Shown piece by piece: positions 51,741-60,437 of a DNA stretch of 64,000 nucleotides. This DNA comes from Streptomyces pluripotens. GTDB taxonomy: Bacteria; Actinomycetota; Actinomycetes; Streptomycetales; Streptomycetaceae. The notes beneath the pieces are model-generated. The model had not been told where the DNA came from. It worked only from the letters and a program-made list of their open reading frames with translations, and did not search any database. Numbering within the stretch: position 1 is the stretch's first letter; every line of letters starts with the position of its first letter. The position numbers were made by a program, and so were the translations under genes. Where the stretch lies: contig NZ_CP021080.1 in assembly GCF_000802245.2 (NCBI RefSeq), positions 558,001 through 622,000 on the forward strand, read 5' to 3'.

Positions 51741-52538
51741 CTAACCGACGTCCCGCGTCGCCAGCCGGGAAGCCAGGGTGCGGGCATCGGGCACCGCCAG
51801 CAGCACCGGCGGATCCATGATCCGTGCCGAGCTCAGCAGCACGTCGACCTTCCGCACCATCCGGTCGCCCTCGCGGCCGGTGACGATCGGCCCCTTCGAC
51901 CCGACCATCATCGGTTCGGGCTCGACCGCGACTGCCCGCGACGGGTTCGGCACGTCATGCGCGAGCCGGTGTGCGTGGACGTACCACGATCCCTTCGGCA
52001 CCCGGTGCAGCTGGTAGTGGCCGGGGCGCTCCAACAGTGTGCTGCGAACCGGCGCCCCCTCGGGGAGCCGTCCGGGGAACAGGCCGACGAACACCGGTCC
52101 GCCGCGCTCCTCGTGCGCACGCACGACGCCCTCGACCAACGACGCAGACGTGTCGGCGGCGGACTCCGTGGACTCCGGCGGTGCCGGGTCGGGGAGGTGG
52201 GTGGCGAAGCCGCCCTGCTTCCGGTACTGGGACGGGGACATTCCGACGCTGCGGCTGAAGCGTGAGCTGAAGGTGCCGACGCTGTTGAAGCCGACCAGGA
52301 AGCTGATGTCCGCGACGTTCAGGTCGGTGGACACCAGGAGCTGCTTGGCCCGCTGCAGGCGGATCGCCGACAGGAACCGGCCCGGTGACAGGCCGGTCAC
52401 CCGTTGGAAGACCCGGGTGAAGTGGAACTTGCTGAACATGGCGGCCTTCGCCATGTCGTCCAGGGTCACCGGCTCTCCGAGCCGGTCGTGCATCGTGGTG
52501 ATGGCACGCTGCACCGCCTGTTCCACGGTCTCGTCCAT
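51741..52538 (-). CDS. AraC-family regulator, paralogue of the one at 40849
   Basis: A 265-aa regulator with N-terminal AraC helix-turn-helix pair (GEPVTLDDMAKAAMFSKFHF, FLSAIRLQRAKQLL, NVADISFLVGFNSVGTFSSR) and a C-terminal effector domain with GGPVFVGLFPGRLPEGAPVR. It is strongly similar in layout and residues to the AraC protein at 40849-41706. ATG 52538 has GGAG 7 bp upstream. It is divergent from the class D oxygenase and is the likely controller of that operon. Its stop lies at the edge of an IS4 remnant, so the natural C-terminus may have been trimmed slightly. It contains no TTA codon that I noticed. Confidence 0.87.
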   Translation of the reverse strand: MDETVEQAVQRAITTMHDRLGEPVTLDDMAKAAMFSKFHFTRVFQRVTGLSPGRFLSAIRLQRAKQLLVSTDLNVADISFLVGFNSVGTFSSRFSRSVGMSPSQYRKQGGFATHLPDPAPPESTESAADTSASLVEGVVRAHEERGGPVFVGLFPGRLPEGAPVRSTLLERPGHYQLHRVPKGSWYVHAHRLAHDVPNPSRAVAVEPEPMMVGSKGPIVTGREGDRMVRKVDVLLSSARIMDPPVLLAVPDARTLASRLATRDVG

Positions 52539-53204
52539 GACATGGCTCCGATTCCTCAGTGTGACGGTCCCCGTCGGCGGAGCAGGGGCAGGTCCGGTGC
52601 CCCGGTGTCTCCGAGAACGGCGAAGTGGGGGGCCGGTGATGCCTGGGCGTCGGCGGACCGCCCCTGGGTGTTCAGGTCTTGGGCTCGGCGATGTGCGGGG
52701 GGATCGGCGGTTCTCGATGCGGATCAGTGCAGGTGCTTCGTGCGGGTCGCCGCGGCACCGCCTGGTCCGTAGTCGCGGGTCGGCGGGGCGCGGGCGGTGA
52801 GGCGCCCGCCGTGCTGGTCGCGACGGCCGGCTGGGGTCGGCGTGCGGCAGGCGAATGATGCGTCGGGATGTCCCGTCGGTGCTCAAGCTCCGCGCATCAG
52901 CATGCAGAGATCCCTCATCGAGAACGTCTCCCGGAATGCCGTTGTGGGGCTGGAGCGGCTCTGGCGCTGGTGGGGGTCCCGAGGCCAGCACTTTGAGACA
53001 TGGAAATCGCCGGGACCCGAGGTGGGCGGGTGCCCCGGTCGGCGCCGGCAATCTCGGAGACGACACGGCGATGCCAGGGCTCTTAACGTCAGGGATCATT
53101 CCGGCCCGTCGTGAGGGGCGTGTGGTTCACCGTGCGGGGCCCGGACACCGTGCCGGTGTCGGCCGGCCCCAGACGACAGATCCCCCTTCTCCAGGAGGTG
53201 TCCC
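52539..53204. promoter_or_regulatory. Divergent promoter region (AraC / class D oxygenase)
   Basis: 666 bp with no convincing gene. It contains the promoters for the AraC gene and, divergently, for the oxygenase-SgcJ operon (ribosome site CAGGAGGTG at 53190-53200). AraC sites are expected but not recognised. Confidence 0.45.
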
Positions 53205-54386
53205 GTGTCCGACATCGAAGTACCGACCAGACAGGAAATGGTGCGCCGGGTGGCTGAGCTGGCGCCGCTGCTGCGCGGGCACGCCGCCTGGAACGAGGAG
53301 CACCGGCGCATCCACGACGAATCGATCGAGGCGCTGACCGACGCCGGCGTCTTCAAGCTGCGCCTCCCTACCCGCTACGGCGGTTTCGAGGCGGACAGCG
53401 CGACGCTGGTCGACGTCGCCACCGAGCTGGGCCGCGCGGACGGCTCCACGGCCTGGGTGGCCTCGGTCTACTGGATCCCCGGCTGGATGGCCTGCCTGTT
53501 CCCCGACGAGGTCCAGGACGAGGTCTTCGCTCGCCCGGACGCCCGGGTGTGCGGCACCCTGAGCCCGTCAGCGACCGCCACCCCTGCCAAGGGCGGTGTC
53601 GTCGTGAACGGCAAGTGGGGCTTCCAGAGCGGTTCGCAGCACGCGCACTGGCAGGAGATCATCGCGATCCTGGTGCCGCCGGAGGGTCAGCCCTATCCGA
53701 TCGTCGCGCTGGTGCCCATGACGGACCTGCTGATCGTGGACGACTGGCACACCACCGGGCTGAAGGGCACCGGCAGCGTCAGCACGGTGGCGCAAGACGT
53801 GTTCATCCCGGCCGAGCGCGTACTGCCGCTGCCGGCGATCCTGGACGCCCAGTCCGCGTCCAAGCTGAACGCCGACTCGGCGATCTACCGTGCACCGCTG
53901 CTCCCGGTGGCCTCGGCCTCCACCGTGGGACCACTGGTCGGCATGGCCCGCGGTGCGATGGACGCCTTCGTCAAGCGGCTGCCCGACCGCAAGATCACCT
54001 ACACCGCCTACGAGAAGCAGTCCGAAGCGCCGATCACCCACCTGCAGATCGCCGAGGCGGCGATGAAGATCGACGAGGCGGCGTTCCACGCGCACCGGCT
54101 GTCGGCCACCCTAGACGCCAAATGCGCCGAGGGCTCGGCGTGGGACATCGGCGAGCGCGCGCTGGCCCGAGCCGACCTCGGCGCGACCGGCCGGCTGGCC
54201 AAGGAAGCGGCGGACATCCTCGGCACCGCCAGCGGCGGTTCCTCGATCTACACCAGCGTGCCGATCCAGCGGTATGTCAGGGACCTGAACGCGGTCACGC
54301 TCCACGCCCTAATGCACCCGAACACGAACGCAGAGCTCTACGGACGCGTGCTGTGCGGTCTTGACCCGAACACGGCCTACATCTGA
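53205..54386 (+). CDS. Class D flavin-dependent monooxygenase (acyl-CoA dehydrogenase fold)
   Basis: A 393-aa protein with the acyl-CoA dehydrogenase fold. It has the N-terminal helical domain (GVFKLRLPTRYGGFEADSAT), the flavin-binding loop VNGKWGFQSGSQHAHW near residues 125-140, LKGTGSVSTVAQDVFIP, and a C-terminal helical bundle ending RYVRDLNAVTLHALMHP (type 2 C-domain with His). The catalytic Glu of true dehydrogenases is not evident. It therefore fits the two-component oxygenases (ActVA-5/HpaH/DszC type) that use reduced flavin from a partner; the reductase at 20979 may serve. The ATG at 53205 follows CAGGAGGTG. Confidence 0.87.
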   Translation: MSDIEVPTRQEMVRRVAELAPLLRGHAAWNEEHRRIHDESIEALTDAGVFKLRLPTRYGGFEADSATLVDVATELGRADGSTAWVASVYWIPGWMACLFPDEVQDEVFARPDARVCGTLSPSATATPAKGGVVVNGKWGFQSGSQHAHWQEIIAILVPPEGQPYPIVALVPMTDLLIVDDWHTTGLKGTGSVSTVAQDVFIPAERVLPLPAILDAQSASKLNADSAIYRAPLLPVASASTVGPLVGMARGAMDAFVKRLPDRKITYTAYEKQSEAPITHLQIAEAAMKIDEAAFHAHRLSATLDAKCAEGSAWDIGERALARADLGATGRLAKEAADILGTASGGSSIYTSVPIQRYVRDLNAVTLHALMHPNTNAELYGRVLCGLDPNTAYI

Positions 54387-54401
54387 GACAGGAGTGAGCA
54401 C

Positions 54402-54866
54402 ATGAGCACGGACACCCACACCGAGTCGAGTGCCGCCGCACCCGAGGCTGACATGGCGGCGATCGTCGCGCTGACCCAGAAGGTGGTCGCGGCCTGGGCC
54501 TACAACGACGCCGAGTCCTTCGCCGACGTCTTCGTCGACGACGGCACGATGATCCTGCCCGGCATGTACCTCAAGGGCCGCGACGCGATCCACGCCTACC
54601 TGGTCGAGTCCTTCGCCGGGCAGTACAAGGGCACCCAGGTCACCGGACGCCCGCTGGACTTGCGCCTGCTCAGCGCGGACTCCGGCATCCTGATCACCCA
54701 GGGCGGGGTGCTGCCGGCCGGCCACAACGAGGTGCCGGACGAGCAGTCGATCCGGGCGTCCTGGGTGGTGGTCAAGCGAGACGGGGAGTGGCGGCTGGCC
54801 GCCTACCAGAACAGCCACGCGCAGCTGAAGCTGCCCGCCCCGGGCGGGTCTGCCTCAGTACAGTGA
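54402..54866 (+). CDS. SgcJ/EcaC-family NTF2-like protein
   Basis: A 154-aa protein with a cone-shaped NTF2/SnoaL-like fold. It shows IVALTQKVVAAWAYNDAESF, ADVFVDDGTMILPGMYLKGR, IHAYLVESFAGQYKGTQVTG and WRLAAYQNSHAQ. It belongs to the SgcJ/EcaC group found in enediyne clusters; no enzymatic activity has been firmly assigned, and cyclase, isomerase or binding roles are possible. It starts 16 bp after the class D oxygenase stop, preceded by GACAGGAGTG, so the two are co-expressed. Confidence 0.85.
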   Translation: MSTDTHTESSAAAPEADMAAIVALTQKVVAAWAYNDAESFADVFVDDGTMILPGMYLKGRDAIHAYLVESFAGQYKGTQVTGRPLDLRLLSADSGILITQGGVLPAGHNEVPDEQSIRASWVVVKRDGEWRLAAYQNSHAQLKLPAPGGSASVQ

Positions 54867-55353
54867 CTGCGCATGACCGACACCGAGATCGAGTCCCCGC
54901 AGACCTGGTCCGCGACCCGCTGCAGGAGCAACTTCCAGACCGTGCAGAGCTGTCCATGTCGTCGTGGCGGCATACGATGATCTCCGACTCGCGCGCCGGG
55001 CGGGCGGTGCCGCTCGTGCTTCGCTGACCAGCGGCATCGCACAGGCGGAGCGGTGCGGCCTCGGTGAGTACCAGCGATCCGTCGTTGAGCCACCGGTCCA
55101 CGGTGGTGAGCGAGATGGCGTTGCCGCCGGCGAGGGCGGCCAGGCGCTGGTCGTCCGCAGCGCAGCCGGCACTGGCAGGCGAACTCGACATGGTCCCCGG
55201 CCGGGAGAGGTGTGGTAGGCGTTCCTCATCAACCCGGGCCGGGGACCGCTTGGTTACGGGGGCAGGCACATCACGGCCGCGCGGTGATGGTGCCGTGTGG
55301 AGGGGCCGGGTCGCCTGGCCCCTCTGCTCTATACGTGGGGAACGGCCCTGAGG
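54867..55353. other. Convergent intergenic region, nothing recognised
   Basis: 487 bp between the convergent SgcJ-like and alpha/beta hydrolase genes. One minus-strand stretch (LAGGNAISLTTVDRWLNDGS near 55090-55150) looks helix-turn-helix-like but has no full gene around it, so it may be transposon debris. No clean terminator was found. Confidence 0.4.
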
Positions 55354-56208
55354 TCAGAGCTCGAGCATGGCCTTGGCGACCTCGTCGGCGGACGCGGCGG
55401 GGATCGCGGTCGCGGCCTGCTCAAGCACGAGGAGCCGCGCGCCGGGGATCTCGCGCGCGAGTACCTCACCACAGCCGACCGGGAAGAACCGGTTGCGACG
55501 ACCGTGCACCACGAGCGTCGGCACCACGAGTTCGGGCAGGCGCTCGCGCCAGCGGGGCGCGCAGTCCAGGCTGGCGAACACGGTGCCGAGCTGGTTGGCC
55601 ATCTGGACAGAACGCGATGTGCCCGGCGTGCGGTCGAAGATCCGCCCGGCCATGGTCCGTGCCGCGTCGGGCTCGTCACCGAAGACGGCGGCTCCGGCAG
55701 CCGCCCACTCAGCCACCGAGGCACGGTCGGACCAGTCGGGCTTCGGGAGCTGGAACCGTTCCTTCATCGCCGCCTGGTCGTGGTCGGGCAGGTCGTCGTC
55801 GACCGGGCCTGGGGCGACCGACCGCGTCCCGGCGAGAGTCAGTGCGGAGAACGCCTTCGGGTGGTCGAGGGCGGCCACTTGGGCGACCATCCCGCCGACA
55901 CCGATGCCCGCCAGGTGCGCGGGACGGTCGTCGAGCCCGCGGGCCAGCGCGGCCGCGTCGGCGGCAAGGTCTCGGAGTGTGTACGCGGGCGCGCCGGGGT
56001 CGACGGTCGTCGACGCACCGGCGTCGCGCAGGTCGTAGCGGACGACGTGACGTCCGCCGCGGGCAAGCGCCTCGCAGAGCGCGTCGGGCCAGGACAACAT
56101 GGTCGTGCCACCCGCAAGCAGCACCAGGGGCGCCGCCTCGTCGCCGAAGTGCTCGACGCCGAGCGTGACGCCTTCGGTCGTGCGGAACGTGTCAACTGTC
56201 GATTTCAT
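55354..56208 (-). CDS. Alpha/beta-hydrolase fold protein lacking the catalytic triad
   Basis: A 284-aa protein aligning well with RdmC/AknP-type methylesterases and related hydrolases (VRYDLRDAGASTTVDPGAPA, HLAGIGVGGMVAQVAALDH). The nucleophile elbow, normally GxSxG, reads GIGVG, so Ser is Gly. The acid position (normally HD in LVxxxHDPxxP) reads LVVHGRRNRFFP, and the His position (normally GMGH) reads LEQAATAIP. It cannot be a classical serine hydrolase; it may be a non-hydrolytic lyase, isomerase or binding protein. ATG 56208 has GGAGG upstream. Confidence 0.85.
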   Translation of the reverse strand: MKSTVDTFRTTEGVTLGVEHFGDEAAPLVLLAGGTTMLSWPDALCEALARGGRHVVRYDLRDAGASTTVDPGAPAYTLRDLAADAAALARGLDDRPAHLAGIGVGGMVAQVAALDHPKAFSALTLAGTRSVAPGPVDDDLPDHDQAAMKERFQLPKPDWSDRASVAEWAAAGAAVFGDEPDAARTMAGRIFDRTPGTSRSVQMANQLGTVFASLDCAPRWRERLPELVVPTLVVHGRRNRFFPVGCGEVLAREIPGARLLVLEQAATAIPAASADEVAKAMLEL

Positions 56209-56287
56209 CGTCAACCTCCGGGACAGCCGGTGCCGTCGGCATCAGCGGTCCATCGATGTAATGGTTTCCAGCCGCCGGAAGACGGCT

Positions 56288-56320
56288 TTGCCGACGAGGT
56301 GGGAGACACCTCGTCGGCAA
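56288..56320 (-). terminator. Hairpin terminator after the MFS gene
   Basis: A perfect 14-bp stem (56288-56301 with 56307-56320) and a 5-nt loop, 14 bp downstream of the MFS stop codon. It separates the PCP-to-MFS transcript from the alpha/beta-hydrolase gene, which must then have its own promoter in the remaining 80 bp. Confidence 0.8.
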
Positions 56321-56333
56321 GGTCGTCCTCGCC

Positions 56334-57791
56334 CTATGCGGCCGCCGGCTCCGTGGCCGGTTCCCCTTCCGGGGGCCCTGCCGGCGCCTGGCGGGGCATC
56401 AGCGTGACGAACGGGATGCTGAGGGCCGTGGCGGCCAGGACGACGACGAGAGTGACCTTCATCGCGTGGCCGTATCCGGAGGCCGCGTACTCGAAGAAGA
56501 TCGACGAGACCGCGGCCGAGCCGATCGCCGTGGAGAGCTGCTGCATCGAGCCGAGTGAGCCACTGGCGCTGCCCGCTTCCTCAGGCTTCGCGTCACCGAG
56601 GGCGACGGTCGGGATCGTGGTGTAGCACAAGCCGGTGCCGATGCCGATGACCAGGAACGCCGGGGCCAGCGCCCACAGGCTGACATGCGTCCCGGTGTGG
56701 TTGACGAGTGCCAGGACCCATCCGCTGCCGATGATGCTGACGCCCAGGCCGATGAAGACGAGCGTACGGCCGAGCTTGGTGACCAAGCCGCCCATGGCGG
56801 CGAACGTGGAGATGATGAGCCCTGCGGTGAGCGGCACCATGTTCAGCGCGGCGGTCCGCGGGCTGGCGTGCAGTCCCTCCTGCATGAACAGCGACAGCAC
56901 GAAGAACAGGCCGGTGCCCGCGGCGAACGAGACCAGGCCCACGAGCATTCCGGAGGTGAAACCCCGGTTCTTCAACAGCGAGGGCACGATGAGCGGGTTG
57001 GCCGCGGTGCGCTGGCGGTAGGCGAAGGCGACGAAGAACAGGACGCCGGCGGCGATCGAGGCGATGGAGACGGCCTTCCAGCCGTTGGTCGAGCCCGCGA
57101 TCAGACCGTACAGCAGCCCGAACATGGCCAGCCCGAGCAGGCCGGAGGCCCAGCCGTCGATGACGGTGGACCGGTCGCCGTCGTCGCGCGGCAGGAGTCT
57201 GACGGCCACAAGCAGCCCGGCGACACCGAGAATAATGTTGAGAAGGAAGACCGGGCGCCAGTCCAGGCCGAATAGGTTCGCATCGATGATGATGCCGGCG
57301 AGGACCGGGCCGACGACGGCGGAAACACCGAGAACCGGGCCGAACAGGCCGAACGCCTTGGCGAGCATTTCGGGGCTGAAAACCTTCGTCATAATCGCCA
57401 TGCCCTGCGGGATGAGCAGAGCGCCGAACGCCCCCTGGGCGATCCGGGCGATGATGATCAGGACCGGGTCGGGGGCGAATCCGGCCAGTGCCGAGGCGAG
57501 GGTGAACCCGCCGATGCCGATAAGGAAGAGCTTGCGCTGGCCGAACTTGTCACCCAACCGTCCGCCGACCAGGAGCAGGACGCCCATGGCGATCATGTAA
57601 GCTGGCCCCAGCCACTTGATCAGGCTCACTCCACCGTGGAGATCGGCGGCGATGGTGGGGGCCGCGATGTTCGTGATCGTCCCATCGATCACATCGAGAG
57701 CGTCGACGACCAGCACCAGTCCCAGGATCACCCACATCCGGCGGCTGGAGACGTGTGCGGTGTCCGCGGCCGGGTTCTGTAAACTAGTCAA
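56334..57791 (-). CDS. MFS exporter (DHA2, 14-TM drug/antibiotic efflux type)
   Basis: A 485-aa major facilitator protein of the DHA2 type. It has the motif D1-like LDVIDGTITNIAAPTIAADL in TM1, motif A GGRLGDKFGQRKLFLIG after TM2, motif C GVSAVVGPVLAGIII in TM5, and about 14 hydrophobic segments. It is likely to export the cluster product and may give self-protection. The start appears to be TTG at 57791 (site GAGAGGGACG), in which case codon 4 is the rare TTA (57780-57782), placing export under bldA control. Codon 1 is not certain. It follows the thioesterase-like gene by 23 bp. Confidence 0.9.
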   Translation of the reverse strand: MTSLQNPAADTAHVSSRRMWVILGLVLVVDALDVIDGTITNIAAPTIAADLHGGVSLIKWLGPAYMIAMGVLLLVGGRLGDKFGQRKLFLIGIGGFTLASALAGFAPDPVLIIIARIAQGAFGALLIPQGMAIMTKVFSPEMLAKAFGLFGPVLGVSAVVGPVLAGIIIDANLFGLDWRPVFLLNIILGVAGLLVAVRLLPRDDGDRSTVIDGWASGLLGLAMFGLLYGLIAGSTNGWKAVSIASIAAGVLFFVAFAYRQRTAANPLIVPSLLKNRGFTSGMLVGLVSFAAGTGLFFVLSLFMQEGLHASPRTAALNMVPLTAGLIISTFAAMGGLVTKLGRTLVFIGLGVSIIGSGWVLALVNHTGTHVSLWALAPAFLVIGIGTGLCYTTIPTVALGDAKPEEAGSASGSLGSMQQLSTAIGSAAVSSIFFEYAASGYGHAMKVTLVVVLAATALSIPFVTLMPRQAPAGPPEGEPATEPAAA

Positions 57792-57814
57792 GAGAAACGT
57801 CCCTCTCGGTTCCG

Positions 57815-58714
57815 TCAGTGGCGCCCGTCCTGGGCGCTCTCAGCTTCTGCGAAGACTACTGGGCCGTCCGACACCGCCTGGCGAAGTTTTTGCGACACGT
57901 GCCGATCCCGTGTCTGTCCGTCGACCTCCCCAAGCACGGACGTGGCCAGCTCCGACGTCACGGCGTCGGCCCGCTGCGCGGGCGGCGGCGGTGTGACGCG
58001 GCACCGTTCGGGAACGCTCCCGGGCAGGACGAAGCCCGGCTCGTCGGTCAGCACCGAGATCGCGACCCCGTCGGAGGGCACCTTCACGGGCTGGTCGTTG
58101 CGGCAGGCCAGCAGGAAGGCCAGCCAGGTCCGGTACGACACCAGCAGCTCGGAGAAGGCGAGAGGGGCCTTGCCGAGGCCGAGCCGCTTCGCCACCGCCG
58201 CCAGGTCCTCGCTCATGAGCTGCTCCATCCCGGCGATGCAGGACCTCGGATCGCCGTCCAGATCAGGACAGGGACGGCGGCCCGCGCCCAGCTTCCCCTG
58301 GAACTCGGCGAAGATTTCGGTGACATGGTCCGTATCGGGCCAGGTCGGCTGCACCAGGATCGCGGTGACCTCCCGCTCCCCCGCCAGCCGGTCGGCGATC
58401 CGCAGGGACAGGCTGGCGGAACTGCAGTGGGCCACGACGAACACACGCCGGTCAGGCGCCGCGGAGGATTCGCCGGCGCGGAAGAGGCCAGCGGCCTCGT
58501 CAGCCAGGTCCGGCAGAGCGGCATAGAGCCGGTCGCCGGACAGCGCACCGCGCGGATCCACCTGGTAGACCGAGTGACCGGCGGCCACGTCACCGACCAG
58601 CCTGCTGAGCCGCGGCGCCGCGGTGAGCGGCTGAAAGTCGGCGACCAGGATGGCCGCTCCGTCCCCGGAGCTGAGCCGGCTGCACAGGGGTTTGGTACCA
58701 ACGACGGCCTGCAT
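57815..58714 (-). CDS. Thioesterase-like alpha/beta-hydrolase protein
   Basis: A 299-aa protein. Its N-terminal half (AILVADFQPLTAAPRLSRLV, VYQVDPRGALSGDRLYAAL, VFVVAHCSSASLSLRIADRL) resembles the core of NRPS/PKS type II thioesterases, with a possible nucleophile Ser in AHCSSA. The remainder is unfamiliar, and the expected final His motif is not obvious. It lies between the MbtH-condensation gene (33 bp away) and the MFS gene, so it probably serves the same NRPS-like step, as editor or acyl transferase. Function is inferred from context only. Confidence 0.55.
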   Translation of the reverse strand: MQAVVGTKPLCSRLSSGDGAAILVADFQPLTAAPRLSRLVGDVAAGHSVYQVDPRGALSGDRLYAALPDLADEAAGLFRAGESSAAPDRRVFVVAHCSSASLSLRIADRLAGEREVTAILVQPTWPDTDHVTEIFAEFQGKLGAGRRPCPDLDGDPRSCIAGMEQLMSEDLAAVAKRLGLGKAPLAFSELLVSYRTWLAFLLACRNDQPVKVPSDGVAISVLTDEPGFVLPGSVPERCRVTPPPPAQRADAVTSELATSVLGEVDGQTRDRHVSQKLRQAVSDGPVVFAEAESAQDGRH

Positions 58715-58747
58715 CGACGTGTCCTTCCCGATTCGCGCGCTGGATTC

Positions 58748-60322
58748 CTACTTCGGCAACGCCGCATCCGGGGACTTCAGCGACGCGAGCAGCAGCTCCC
58801 GGTACTCGTCGACCATCGCGGCGATGGTCGGCAGGTCGAAGTCGAGGCTGTTGTACTTCACGACGCCCACCACGTCCCCGTCCGGGTGCAGGTCCAGTTC
58901 CCACAGGTTGCCGTCCGGGATCTCCGACACGTCGACCAGTGACTTCAGGCGCCGGCGGAGCGCGGAGAAGCGGAGGCCGCCGATGTCGTCCGCTCCCGTT
59001 TCCGGCGGGAACTGGGAGATCTGGAACGCGGAGACGACGCTGCTCACATTCATGATCGGACCCGCCATCAGTTCCGGTTCGGACTTGGCGATGATCTCGC
59101 CGAACGGGAGCTCGTAGGAGTACGCCTCCAGCAACGAGGCCCGGGTCCGGCGCACCAAGTCGGCGAAGCTCGCACAGCCGGATACGTCGGTGCGGATCGG
59201 CAGGAAGTTGAACAGCGTCCCCACCGTGTCCTCGAAACCGGGCTCGGTGCGGCCGGACGTGATGACGGGAGAGACGATGTCGGTCACGCCTGTCCTGCGG
59301 TGCAGGAACAGGTTGAAGCAGGCGAACAGGACCATGAACGGCGAGCTGTGCAGCGACTTGGCCAGCGCCGTGGCGGCGCCGGCCAGCTCCTGGTCGAGCA
59401 CGAAGCGGTACACCGAATAGACCGGTGGGACGTCCAACCTCCTGGGCCGGTCGGTGGGGAGGATGAGCATCTCCCCACCCGACAACGTGTCCTGCCAGTA
59501 CTCGCGCGCGATGGCGGCGGACTCGCTGTTGCGGACTTCCTGCTGCCAGTGGGCGTACTCACCGAGCTGGCGCGTCACCGGCAACTCCGGGGCGGGCAGC
59601 CCCCGGCGGGTCGCGTAGCAGATGGCGAAGTCACGCATCAGCACGTGCATGGACCAGCCGTCACTGGCCAGGTGGTTGGTGACGAGCACGAACACCGCGT
59701 CGTCCTCGTCGAACCGCGCCAGGGTTGCTCTCAGCAACGGCAGCTCCGTGGAGCCGAGCCTGCCGTGCCGGTCGACCTCGTCGAGGAACTCGTGCGCCAG
59801 ACACTCGCGGTCGGCCTCCCCCGCTGCTGACGGAAGGTCGACGACGGTGAGGGCCACCGGAGACGGCGGGGAGACTCGGGCGTAGGGGGCGTCCTTGTCC
59901 CTGATGATGGTCGTGCGGAGCGCCTCGTGCCTCGCGACGACATCGTCTAGCGCGAGCTGCACGGTCGCCACGTCCAACTGCCCGCGAACGCGCCAGCCGG
60001 CCAGGACGATGCCCCGCGGGCCGAACACACCGAGGTCGTCACCCCGGTCGAAGGCGCACATGAATTCCTCATTGGCCGAAAGCGGGCGCCGCGCGGACGC
60101 GTCGTCGGCCTTCCGGGTCCGTTGAGCCTGGACAAGGCTGTCCGGACGCATGTCGGCCCACTGCGCTTCGACGTACTCCAGGCAATTCTTGCGGGAGTCC
60201 GCGTCGTGCGCCGTGGCCCAGCCGGCCGGAACGGCGATGTCGGCGGGCCACAGGCTGTATTGCCCTTCGGAGTTCACGAGAACCCGGTACAGGGCGTCGG
60301 CGTCCTCAAACGGATTGGACAC
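58748..60322 (-). CDS. MbtH domain fused to an NRPS condensation domain
   Basis: A 524-aa protein. Residues 1-70 are an MbtH-like domain with all signature residues (NPFEDADALYRVLVN, YSLWPADIAVPAGW, CLEYVEAQWADMRPDSL). Residues 90-520 are a condensation domain with ARRPLSANEEFMCA at the start, active site VTNHLASDGWSMHVL (NHxxxDG, first His changed to Asn) and NFLPIRTDVSGCASF later. MbtH proteins normally chaperone adenylation domains, but none is encoded nearby. The GTG at 60322 follows GAGG. The gene is preceded by a free-standing condensation gene and PCP. Confidence 0.85.
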   Translation of the reverse strand: MSNPFEDADALYRVLVNSEGQYSLWPADIAVPAGWATAHDADSRKNCLEYVEAQWADMRPDSLVQAQRTRKADDASARRPLSANEEFMCAFDRGDDLGVFGPRGIVLAGWRVRGQLDVATVQLALDDVVARHEALRTTIIRDKDAPYARVSPPSPVALTVVDLPSAAGEADRECLAHEFLDEVDRHGRLGSTELPLLRATLARFDEDDAVFVLVTNHLASDGWSMHVLMRDFAICYATRRGLPAPELPVTRQLGEYAHWQQEVRNSESAAIAREYWQDTLSGGEMLILPTDRPRRLDVPPVYSVYRFVLDQELAGAATALAKSLHSSPFMVLFACFNLFLHRRTGVTDIVSPVITSGRTEPGFEDTVGTLFNFLPIRTDVSGCASFADLVRRTRASLLEAYSYELPFGEIIAKSEPELMAGPIMNVSSVVSAFQISQFPPETGADDIGGLRFSALRRRLKSLVDVSEIPDGNLWELDLHPDGDVVGVVKYNSLDFDLPTIAAMVDEYRELLLASLKSPDAALPK

Positions 60323-60437
60323 GGCAACCTCATTCCCATTGGCACGATCCAGCCGGTCATTGCCACCACGGTCGCCCGGCGTCACGACCGACGGTCCGCA
60401 TGGTGGGCCTTCTTCGCGTCGATCGACTCGCAGCGGT

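Noticed and set aside
54873..55269. Small genes in the gap after the SgcJ-like gene
   Set aside because: A short ATG-initiated plus frame and a minus frame with a helix-turn-helix-like stretch exist, but neither has a convincing start, length or homologous pattern.
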